A DNA stretch of 26,830 nucleotides from assembly GCA_021805275.1 (NCBI GenBank), contig JAJZFQ010000008.1, forward strand, positions 1-26,830, given 5' to 3'. Position 1 is the stretch's first letter. Each line of letters starts with the position of its first letter. This DNA comes from Pseudomonadota bacterium (lineage in GTDB: Bacteria > Pseudomonadota > Gammaproteobacteria > Steroidobacterales > Steroidobacteraceae). A program made the position numbers and the translations under genes. The notes under the pieces were generated by a model. It did no database searches, was not told the origin of the DNA, and was given only the letters and a program-made list of their open reading frames with translations. Below, one piece after another: positions 1-6,825 of this stretch.

Positions 1-1
1 T

Positions 2-245
2 CTAACGTTCCGGGGAGTCGATTTCCAGAGACAATGGCGAGCGGCTTGCGCGCCGAGGTCCATTCCCTCGCCGATCGAGTCCATCGGGCGATGATGTACT
101 CCAGTGCCGGCCGGATCGCCGGATCATTGATCAGCCAGTTCGCGATTCGCGCGCTCAGGAAGTGGCCGCGGATCTTGATGATCCTGCGCAGCCGGGCGTT
201 GGCGCTCACGATCGCCTCGGTTATGCTGATCAGGCGACGCACGCC
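2..245 (-). pseudogene. Decayed C-terminal remnant of an IS256/Mutator-type transposase
   Basis: Read on the minus strand from about 245 down to the window edge, one frame is open and gives a peptide resembling the C-terminus of IS256-family transposases. It contains the segment RIIKIRGHF, like the family's typical 'TRGHFP' stretch. Further on come ARWTRSAREW and LAIVSGNRLPG, like the usual 'KW..P...W..ALNQ(L/F)AI.FGDR'. The DDE catalytic core and N-terminus are absent, and no start codon or ribosome site precedes the segment, so it cannot be an active transposase. It lies directly downstream of the glycosyltransferase stop codon. The match is from memory of family patterns. It could instead be a chance open frame in GC-rich DNA, but the ordered agreement over about 60 residues makes that less likely. 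Confidence 0.45.
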
Positions 246-295
246 GCCGGTCCGGCGATACCCCGCAGTGCCGTCCCGGGCTGGGTTCCGGTCCG

Positions 296-1453
296 CTACC
301 TGCCCCGACACACGGTGTGATAGAGCTCGGCCAGGCGCCCCGCCATGGCGGGCGACGACCAGCCGCGCGCGTAGATCCGAGCCTGCTCGGCAAGCGTGCG
401 CCGCAGTTCGACATCCGTGAGCACCTGCGCCACCGCAGCGGCGAACGGCTCTTCGCGCTCCTCGGCGACCAATGCGCCGCACGCCGGTGCAAGAATTGAC
501 TTGGTACCGAGTGCGGCCGTGGAGACCACCGGAGTGCCCTGAGCCAGAGCCTCGAGCAGCACGAGTCCCTGGGTCTCGGTGCGCGAGGCGAACACGAATG
601 CAGAGGCCGCCGCGTAGCAATCGAGAAGCGAGGTGCCACGGTCCAGGTAGCCGACGAAACGCACGTCCGCCGCGACGCCGCGCTCGGCGGCAAGTCGCCT
701 CAGTCCTTCGCGAGCCGGACCTTCCCCGGCAATCACCAGCAACGCCTGCGGACAGCACTGGCGGACCCGGACGAAGACCCGTACCAGGAACTCTATGTTT
801 TTCTCGTGCGCGACTCGCCCCACGTAGGTAATGAGGGGCCGTCCCGGCGGCACGCCAATGAGCTCGCGAAAGCGCTGGCCATCGCCGGGCTGGAACCGAT
901 CGGCGGGCAGTCCGGTCGGAATGACGTGAACGGGCGTCTCGACGCCGTATTCGCGCAATACCTGGCGCAGCGGCTCCGATGGCGCCACCAGTGCGCGCAC
1001 CTGCGCACACTGCGAACGCGTGAAACTCCGCGCCAGGGCGCGCCCAACGCGCCGGGGCAGCGCCGGAACATAATGGTGCAGGTATTCCTCGAAGAACGTG
1101 TGATAGGTCGCCACGCAGGGCAGACCGCGGCGCCGGGCGTAGCGTACACCCGCGTAATGCGCGACGAACGGGGTGTGGATGTGCACCAGATCAAACGGTT
1201 CGCGCCCCAGGGCAGCCAGCGCCCCCGCGAGCGAGCGCCACAGCATGCGGCGGTCCTCCGGGTCCCCGGGCACGCGACCACCAGCCACCCGGATCACGTC
1301 AGAATCCGTGCCCGGTGCTTGCGCCGGATAGCTCGGCGCCACCAACACGGTCTGCACGCCGAGATTGCCCAGATCGGCTCGGAACGTGCCGATCGAGGTG
1401 GACACGCCGTTCACCCGAGGGAAATACACATCGGAGATGAACAGGACCCGCAT
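296..1453 (-). CDS. GT4-family glycosyltransferase (group 1), probably lipid- or polyisoprenoid-directed
   Basis: The 385-residue protein has the two-Rossmann (GT-B) layout of GT4 retaining glycosyltransferases, which move a sugar from a nucleotide donor to an acceptor at the cytoplasmic membrane face. The N-terminal motif FISDVYFPRVNGVSTS is typical of the diacylglycerol/mannosyl-glucosyl transferase branch. HIHTPF (about residues 91-96) and TYHTFFEEY follow. The donor-binding half has YVGRVAHEKN, IAGEGPAREGL and the EX7E motif in TETQGLVLLEALAQGTP. I chose the ATG at 1453 because it gives the family N-terminus and overlaps the stop of the upstream PAP2 gene as TGATG, implying translational coupling. 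The longer open frame upstream is only non-coding read-through. Acceptor and sugar cannot be read from sequence. The PAP2 partner suggests a lipid-linked substrate. Confidence 0.88.
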   Translation of the reverse strand: MRVLFISDVYFPRVNGVSTSIGTFRADLGNLGVQTVLVAPSYPAQAPGTDSDVIRVAGGRVPGDPEDRRMLWRSLAGALAALGREPFDLVHIHTPFVAHYAGVRYARRRGLPCVATYHTFFEEYLHHYVPALPRRVGRALARSFTRSQCAQVRALVAPSEPLRQVLREYGVETPVHVIPTGLPADRFQPGDGQRFRELIGVPPGRPLITYVGRVAHEKNIEFLVRVFVRVRQCCPQALLVIAGEGPAREGLRRLAAERGVAADVRFVGYLDRGTSLLDCYAAASAFVFASRTETQGLVLLEALAQGTPVVSTAALGTKSILAPACGALVAEEREEPFAAAVAQVLTDVELRRTLAEQARIYARGWSSPAMAGRLAELYHTVCRGR

Positions 1454-1992
1454 CAGCAGAATGCGACGCCGAGCGCGCCCAGGGCAAGCCCGAGAAGCGC
1501 GCCGGCGAGCACGTCGGTGGGATAGTGCAGTCCGAGCACCGGACGCGACCCGGCGATGAGGACGGCCACCGGGATCAGCACCCAGCCGAGCGCCGGAAAA
1601 TGAGCCGTAATCTGGACCGTGAAGCACACGGCATGCAGTGTGTGTCCAGACGGAAAACTGTAGCGGTCCAGCGGGGCCCCGGCCAGGTCGATGTTCGAAT
1701 GCGTCAGGAACGGTCGCTCGCGCACGAGGGTGTGCTTGAGCAGTTTGTACAATGCCAGTCCGGCGATGCCGGTGAGTGCCATCACCACCGCCGGCCGCAC
1801 CGCCGCGCGCCCGTAGAGCAGCGGCAGGACCGGGATGACCGCGTACCAGAGAATCCCGTCGCCCAGGCGGCTGGCGAGCTGGAAGATGCGCCGCGGAAAG
1901 GCGAAGGCGGCCCCGCGGTTCAGCCGGCGACACAGCGCATAGTCCGCCGCATCTGCTCGTGCGATCCACTCGCTCAGTGCGGTCGCTTTCAT
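1453..1992 (-). CDS. PAP2-family membrane phosphatase
   Basis: This 179-residue integral membrane protein carries all three signature motifs of PAP2 lipid phosphatases. These are K-X6-RP at residues 86-94, PSGH at 114-117 and R-X5-H-X3-D at 150-160. The conserved histidines (H117, H156) act as general acid and nucleophile in the family. Hydrophobic segments lie at about 48-60, 66-82, 119-130, 134-148 and 161-178. Such enzymes dephosphorylate phosphatidate, undecaprenyl pyrophosphate or lipid A. The sequence does not separate these substrates. The ATG at 1992 has a modest GGAAG ribosome site. The stop overlaps the glycosyltransferase start, so the two are one transcription unit. An 88-bp gap separates it from the divergent YdbH-like gene. 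Confidence 0.88.
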   Translation of the reverse strand: MKATALSEWIARADAADYALCRRLNRGAAFAFPRRIFQLASRLGDGILWYAVIPVLPLLYGRAAVRPAVVMALTGIAGLALYKLLKHTLVRERPFLTHSNIDLAGAPLDRYSFPSGHTLHAVCFTVQITAHFPALGWVLIPVAVLIAGSRPVLGLHYPTDVLAGALLGLALGALGVAFC

Positions 1993-2080
1993 TGGCGCTT
2001 CCGGGCGTGCACTATGGTGGGTGTGGGTTCTCTCGCCGCACGAGGATCGGCGGGATGCAAGTCGACAGGATGACAGTTCA

Positions 2081-4156
2081 GTGAAATCTTTGTTGCAGCA
2101 CGCCAAATGGGTGGCCTGTGCCCTGATCTTCGCTGCCCGGCCGGCCCAGGCCATCGAGCAGGTGACGCTCGCGGTGGGCCGCGCACAGGCCCCCGGGGCG
2201 CTCATCGAGGGGGCGCAGGTGAAGGTGCGCCTGGGTGTCGCGGGGCTGTCGCTCGAGGCGCGCGCCGCATCGGTTCGCGTGCGCCGCCCCGCCACCCCGC
2301 CGCTGCGGGCCGTCCACCTCGCGTGCGGCCACGTGCACATCGGCCAGACGATCCGCTGCCAGGGCGGACAGTTCGCAGCGCTCGCCGGCCCGCTCGGTGA
2401 GCTGCGTGGAACCGCCTCGGCAAGTTACGGCACGCAGAGCGGCCGCATCGCCGTGCGCGCCCACGACGTGGCGGTGGCCGGGGGGCAGGTCAGCCTGTCC
2501 GGGACGCTTCATCCCGGTGTTTGGCGCGTTACGGCGAGCGCCACCGGCATTGATCTCGCCCGGACCGCCGACCTGGCGCAGCCGTGGTGGCGCGTGCCGG
2601 CCGGCGACACGGTCGGCGGACGGCTGTCCCTCCAGCTGCAGGCGACGAATCGGCCCGTGCTTCAGGCGCAATTCGCCGCGCGCAGCCCTGGCTTGGACTT
2701 CAGCAACGCAGCGGGAACGATCGTATCGCAGCACGTTGCGATCGTCGTGAGCGGCACGGTCAAGTCGGGCAGCAGCGGCCCCGCAGGAACGCTGCGGCTG
2801 CAGGGCTCCCGTGGCCAAGCACTCGTCGGCCCCGTCTATCTGGATCTGGCGGCGCATCCCATGACGCTGCGCCTGAAGGCGGCCCGCCACGGCAGCCAGG
2901 CACTGGAGGTTTCCAGTCTGCAGCTGCACGAACCGGGTGTCATCGACGCCCAGGCGTCGGCCCTGCTCGGACTTGCGGCCCCGTTCCAGGTCCGTGCCGC
3001 CCACCTGACCCTGGCGCGGCTCACGTTTCCCGGCGCCTACACCAGCTTCCTGCAGATGTCCCTCGCCTCGACCGCGCTCGGCGCGCTGCACAGCGGCGGC
3101 TGGGCGAGCGGTTCGCTCACGCTGCGCGCCGGGCGCATCGAACGCATCAACGCGGCGCTGCACGGCCTGAACTTCTCCGATCCCGCCGCCCGCCTTGCCA
3201 TCAGCGATGCCAACGGCGCGCTCCATTGGACACTTGCCTCGGGCGTCGCCGTCGCACACTCGCACCTCAGCTGGCGCGAGGTCAGTCTATACGGCCTTGC
3301 AGGCGGTCCGGCACAGCTCACCTTTCTTGCCTGGAACCATAACTTCGCGCTGCTCGGGGGCAACGTGCGTCTGCCGATATTCGACGGCGCGATCGTCGTG
3401 CACACCCTGGTGGGGCGCAACATCGGCACGCCGCACGCGCAGCTCGATTTCGACGCGGACCTGATGCCGATCAGCATGCCGCTGCTGTCGAAGGCCTTCG
3501 GTTGGCCGATCATGAACGGCCATCTCTACGGCCACATCCCCCTGGTGCAGTACCGCCACCATGTGCTGACGTTCAACGGCGCGCTCGTCGCGCACGTGTT
3601 CGACGGGATCATCACCGGCAACCATATTCGTCTCGATGATCCGCTCGGACAGTGGCCACAGCTCGACGCCGACGTCATGGCGCGCAGGTTGGATCTGGGC
3701 ATGGTCACGCGCACGTTTGCTTTCGGTTCCATGACCGGTCGGATCGATGCCGACATCACGGGTCTGAAACTGTTCGACTGGTCGCCGGTGGCCTTCAACG
3801 CGCGCCTGTACACGATGCCGGGCGACCGCTCCAAGCACCTGATCAGTCAGAAAGCGGTCACGCGCATCGCGGGGTTCGGCGGCGGTGGGGGAGAGGTGGC
3901 GGCGGCGCTCGAGTCCGGGGTCCTGCGGTTCTTCAAGACGTTTCATTACCGACGTCTCGCCATCGGCTGCCGGCTGCGCAACGAGGTCTGCCACATGTCC
4001 GGCGTGCGGCCGAGCGACGACGGCGGCTACTACCTCGTCGAAGGCAGCTGGTTGCCGCGCCTGGACATCATCGGCAACGTCCAGCGGGTCAACTGGCCGC
4101 AGATGCTCTCGCAGATCAGCCAGGGCATCCGCAGCGGCGGTGTAAAAGTGAACTGA
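2081..4156 (+). CDS. YdbH/AsmA-like intermembrane lipid-transport candidate
   Basis: This 691-residue secreted protein has a signal peptide at its start (basic VKSLLQHAK, hydrophobic core, cleavage after ARPAQA). The rest is a long run of alternating beta-type segments with 'dicarboxylate transport'/YdbH-like character. The C-terminal third holds LPIFDGAIVVHTL, MSMTGRIDADI-like turns (FGSMTGRIDADITGLKLFDW) and a final RLDIIGNVQRVNWP segment. YdbH, TamB and YhdP in E. coli are proposed to bridge inner and outer membranes and conduct phospholipids through a beta-groove. I chose the GTG at 2081 because it begins the signal peptide and AGGA lies upstream at 2067-2070. An in-frame ATG at 2021 would add residues that spoil the signal. 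The downstream DUF1318 lipoprotein mirrors the ydbH-ynbE-ydbL order and is the best support. Identity beyond AsmA-like/YdbH-like is inference. Confidence 0.68.
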   Translation: MKSLLQHAKWVACALIFAARPAQAIEQVTLAVGRAQAPGALIEGAQVKVRLGVAGLSLEARAASVRVRRPATPPLRAVHLACGHVHIGQTIRCQGGQFAALAGPLGELRGTASASYGTQSGRIAVRAHDVAVAGGQVSLSGTLHPGVWRVTASATGIDLARTADLAQPWWRVPAGDTVGGRLSLQLQATNRPVLQAQFAARSPGLDFSNAAGTIVSQHVAIVVSGTVKSGSSGPAGTLRLQGSRGQALVGPVYLDLAAHPMTLRLKAARHGSQALEVSSLQLHEPGVIDAQASALLGLAAPFQVRAAHLTLARLTFPGAYTSFLQMSLASTALGALHSGGWASGSLTLRAGRIERINAALHGLNFSDPAARLAISDANGALHWTLASGVAVAHSHLSWREVSLYGLAGGPAQLTFLAWNHNFALLGGNVRLPIFDGAIVVHTLVGRNIGTPHAQLDFDADLMPISMPLLSKAFGWPIMNGHLYGHIPLVQYRHHVLTFNGALVAHVFDGIITGNHIRLDDPLGQWPQLDADVMARRLDLGMVTRTFAFGSMTGRIDADITGLKLFDWSPVAFNARLYTMPGDRSKHLISQKAVTRIAGFGGGGGEVAAALESGVLRFFKTFHYRRLAIGCRLRNEVCHMSGVRPSDDGGYYLVEGSWLPRLDIIGNVQRVNWPQMLSQISQGIRSGGVKVN

Positions 4157-4202
4157 TCGCGTCGCAGCGCTAAGATGCGCTCCCAGGCGGTTTCCCCGGC
4201 AG

Positions 4203-4223
4203 CGCCGCCTCGCTCAGGCGGCG
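4203..4223 (+). terminator. Hairpin between YdbH-like and DUF1318 genes (possible attenuator)
   Basis: A perfect 8-bp stem, CGCCGCCT (4203-4210) and AGGCGGCG (4216-4223), encloses a 5-base loop. It lies in the 116-bp gap between the two genes. No T-tract follows, so it may be an attenuator or mRNA-stability structure and not a full terminator. Confidence 0.35.
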
Positions 4224-4272
4224 TTCAGCGGCCGGTGACAGAATGGCTGCACGACTCGAGTGGAGAATGTCC

Positions 4273-4965
4273 ATGCAATTCGCGACCTGTCCTGCCCCAG
4301 GCGAGACGCCCTGCGGCGCTTCCCCCCGCGCCGTGCGCACGACACTGGCCATCGCAGCCCTGGCGCTGCTGGCCGGCTGCGTGACGGTCAATGTGTATTT
4401 CCCGGCCGCTGCGGCGCAGAAGGCGGCCGATAAGATCATCAACGCCGTAACGGGCAGCGGAGGTACCCAGACCGCCACGCCGCAGAGCACCCCTGCCGCG
4501 CAGCCACCCACCTCGAGCGCCACACCGCCGTTGGCGGCCGGAACCGTTCTTGCGCGGCTCGCCGGGCGTGTCGTGATGGCCCTGGTGCCGGCGGCCCAGG
4601 CCGCCGAGCAGGCGGACCTCGATATCTCCACGCCGCAGATCCGGGCAATCATCGCCGATATGCATCAGCGCTTCGCGCAGCTCAAGCCGTACTTTCAGGA
4701 CGGCGTCATTGGCATGACCACCCAGGGCGTCATCGCGATACGCGACCAGAGCAGCGTGCCGCTGATGCAGCGGGCGCAGCTGGCACAGTTGGTGGCGGCG
4801 CAAAACCGAGACCTGTCCCAGCTGTACACGCAGATCGCGGACGCCAACGGCCACCCGGAATGGACGAGCAGCATCCGCAGCACCTTCGCCAACCGCTGGA
4901 TCGCCCATGCGCGGCAGAACGGTTGGTACTACCGCAACAGCGGCGGCACCTGGGTCAAAGGCTGA
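4273..4965 (+). CDS. DUF1318 (YdbL-type) lipoprotein
   Basis: The 230-residue product starts with a lipoprotein signal ending in LLAGC, so Cys36 would be lipidated. Directly after it comes VTVNVYFP followed by AAAAQKAADKII, the usual opening of DUF1318 lipoproteins. A Thr/Pro/Ala-rich linker (about residues 57-85) follows. The C-terminal domain ends in LYTQIADANGHPEW...GTWVKG, matching the E. coli YdbL pattern (YQQLADSN...GQWVRK). In E. coli the lipoprotein YnbE and the periplasmic YdbL are separate genes next to ydbH. Here one protein has both a lipid anchor and a YdbL domain. I chose the ATG at 4273 for its GGAG site 7 bases upstream. ATGs at 4243 and 4267 are alternatives. It likely works with the upstream YdbH-like protein. 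Confidence 0.78.
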   Translation: MQFATCPAPGETPCGASPRAVRTTLAIAALALLAGCVTVNVYFPAAAAQKAADKIINAVTGSGGTQTATPQSTPAAQPPTSSATPPLAAGTVLARLAGRVVMALVPAAQAAEQADLDISTPQIRAIIADMHQRFAQLKPYFQDGVIGMTTQGVIAIRDQSSVPLMQRAQLAQLVAAQNRDLSQLYTQIADANGHPEWTSSIRSTFANRWIAHARQNGWYYRNSGGTWVKG

Positions 4966-4981
4966 AGATCAGGACCACAGC

Positions 4982-5014
4982 GTGCGGCCGACGCCCGCGG
5001 GGCGCCGGCCGCAC
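4982..5014. terminator. Strong bidirectional hairpin between convergent genes
   Basis: GTGCGGCCG (4982-4990) pairs with CGGCCGCAC (5006-5014). After one A/C mismatch, CGCC (4992-4995) pairs with GGCG (5001-5004) around a 5-base loop. It fills the 53-bp gap between the convergent lipoprotein and yadH stop codons. No T-run is seen on either side, so termination in both directions is inferred from position and stem strength. Confidence 0.6.
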
Positions 5015-5018
5015 CGGT

Positions 5019-5837
5019 TCACTCGCGGATACCGGAGCTGCGGTCGAGCAGCAGGACGGCGGTCGCGAATAGCGCGACGATGGCGGCGAGCATAATGGTG
5101 AACGCGATGAGGACGGGTACGTCGGACAGACCGAGGAACCCGAAACGGAAGGCGTTCACCATGTACAGGATCGGATCGATCAGCGACAAGCGGCGCGCCC
5201 AGGCCGGCAGCTGGGCGATCGAGTAGAACACTCCACCGAGGTAGATCAGCGGCGTCAGCACGAAATTCGGAATGATGCTGATCTGGTCGAAGTTCTTGGC
5301 GAACATCGCGTTAAGGAAGCCACCGAGGGCAAAGGTCACGGAAGTCAGTGCGGCCGCCGCGACCACGATCACCGGGTGGTCCACCGGCAGATGCGCAAAG
5401 AAGAGCGTCACGATGCTCACCAGCAGCCCCACCATGGCGCCGCGCACCAGCCCTCCGGTCACGTACCCGGACACGATAATCCAGCTCGGCAGCGGCGAGA
5501 CCAGCAGCTCCTCGATGTGCTTGCCGAATTTCGCCCCGAAGAACGAGGAAACGACGTTGTTGTAGGAATTGATAATCACGGCCTGCATGATCAGGCCCGG
5601 CGCGATGTACAGCATGTAGCTGATGCCGTCCGTGGAGCCGATCCGGCTGCCGATGACGGCACCGAAGATCAGAAAATACAGCGTCGCGGTCACCCCCGAG
5701 GGCAGGATGGTCTGGGTCCAGATCCGCACGATGCGGTTGTACTCGCGGATGACAATGGTCTGGAATCCGACCCGGCGGATCTGCGCCAGCGAAAGGGCCG
5801 GCGGATGCGCGCCCGGCTGCTCCATGACGGCGCTCAT
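5019..5837 (-). CDS. yadH: ABC-2 type exporter permease, YadH-like
   Basis: This 272-residue inner-membrane protein of the ABC-2 permease family has a hydrophilic N-terminus and about six membrane segments. The YadH-type stretch IVIREYNRIVRIWTQTI sits just before the first helix. Conserved blocks include FGAKFGKHIEELLVSPLP (coupling-helix region) and FVLTPLIYLGGVFYSI. It would form the membrane channel for the YadG ATPase. The substrate of the YadGH exporter is not established. The ATG at 5837 overlaps the yadG stop as ATGA, which fixes the start and implies coupled translation. A second in-frame ATG four codons later (5825) is possible. Confidence 0.9.
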   Translation of the reverse strand: MSAVMEQPGAHPPALSLAQIRRVGFQTIVIREYNRIVRIWTQTILPSGVTATLYFLIFGAVIGSRIGSTDGISYMLYIAPGLIMQAVIINSYNNVVSSFFGAKFGKHIEELLVSPLPSWIIVSGYVTGGLVRGAMVGLLVSIVTLFFAHLPVDHPVIVVAAAALTSVTFALGGFLNAMFAKNFDQISIIPNFVLTPLIYLGGVFYSIAQLPAWARRLSLIDPILYMVNAFRFGFLGLSDVPVLIAFTIMLAAIVALFATAVLLLDRSSGIRE

Positions 5838-6754
5838 GCCGCGGCTCCCTTCTCGACGAGCCGCAGGAAGATCTCCTCCAGTCGATTGACCTTGGTACGC
5901 ATCGACAGCACCTCGATGCTCCGGTCCGAGAGCTGGGCGAACAGCTCGTTCAGGTTCTCGGCTTTGGACACCTCGACCTCCAGGGTGGTCTCGTCCACGA
6001 GCTTCACCGGATAGCGCTCGAGCGCCGGGGCCTGCGCAAGCGGCGCGCTCAGTGTGAGCACGAACGTCTCGGTATGCAGCCGCCGCAGCAGGTTGCTCAT
6101 GCGATCGCGCTCGATGATCCGTCCGCCGTCGATGATGGCGATGTCGCGGCAGAGCGTCTCGGCTTCCTCCAGGTAGTGCGTCGTCAGGATGATTGTCGTT
6201 CCATTGCGGTTGATCTCGCGCAGGAAGTCCCACATGGAGCGGCGGATCTCGATGTCGACGCCCGCCGTGGGCTCATCGAGGATGAGCAGGCGCGGCTCGT
6301 GCATGAGCGCCCGGGCGATCATCAGCCGGCGCTTCATGCCCCCCGAAAGGCCCCGCGAAACATGATCGCGTTTGTCCCACAGCTGCAGCTGCTTCAGGTA
6401 CTTCTCGGCGCGTTGGCGCGCCAGCCGGCGTGGAATACCGTAGAAGCCGGCCTGGTTGACCACGATGGTCTCGGGCGACTCGAACAGATTGAAATTGATC
6501 TCCTGCGGGACCACGCCGATGCAGCTCTTGGCGGCCTCGAGCTGCCGGTCGATGTCGTAGCCGAAGATGCTCGCCTCGCCCCCGCTCTTGCGCACCAGGG
6601 AGGTGACGATGCCGATGAGGGTGGTCTTGCCGGCTCCGTTCGGCCCGAGCAGCGCGAAGAAATCCCCCTGTTCAACCGCGAGGTCGATTCCCTTGAGGGC
6701 CTGCACGCCGTTGCGGTAGGTCTTGGTCAATCCCCGGACGGAAAGCGCGTTCAT
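5834..6754 (-). CDS. yadG: ABC exporter ATP-binding protein, YadG-like
   Basis: The 306-residue cytoplasmic ATPase has a full set of ABC motifs: Walker A GPNGAGKT (37-44), signature LSGGM (136-140), Walker B LLILDEP (156-162) and switch histidine in TTHYLEEAE. A C-terminal extension of about 85 residues after the ABC fold is usual for ABC-2 exporter ATPases of this group. It energises transport by the YadH permease encoded immediately downstream with a 4-base overlap. The start at 6754 fits the family N-terminus (ALSVRGLTKTYRNG), though no strong ribosome site is visible. All catalytic motifs are intact. Confidence 0.93.
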   Translation of the reverse strand: MNALSVRGLTKTYRNGVQALKGIDLAVEQGDFFALLGPNGAGKTTLIGIVTSLVRKSGGEASIFGYDIDRQLEAAKSCIGVVPQEINFNLFESPETIVVNQAGFYGIPRRLARQRAEKYLKQLQLWDKRDHVSRGLSGGMKRRLMIARALMHEPRLLILDEPTAGVDIEIRRSMWDFLREINRNGTTIILTTHYLEEAETLCRDIAIIDGGRIIERDRMSNLLRRLHTETFVLTLSAPLAQAPALERYPVKLVDETTLEVEVSKAENLNELFAQLSDRSIEVLSMRTKVNRLEEIFLRLVEKGAAA

Positions 6755-6825
6755 AACCGGTAAGCATTGCCTACCCCGCGCTGCCGCGCAATGTCCCCTG
6801 CGGGAGATTGACCGGACCGGGTCGT

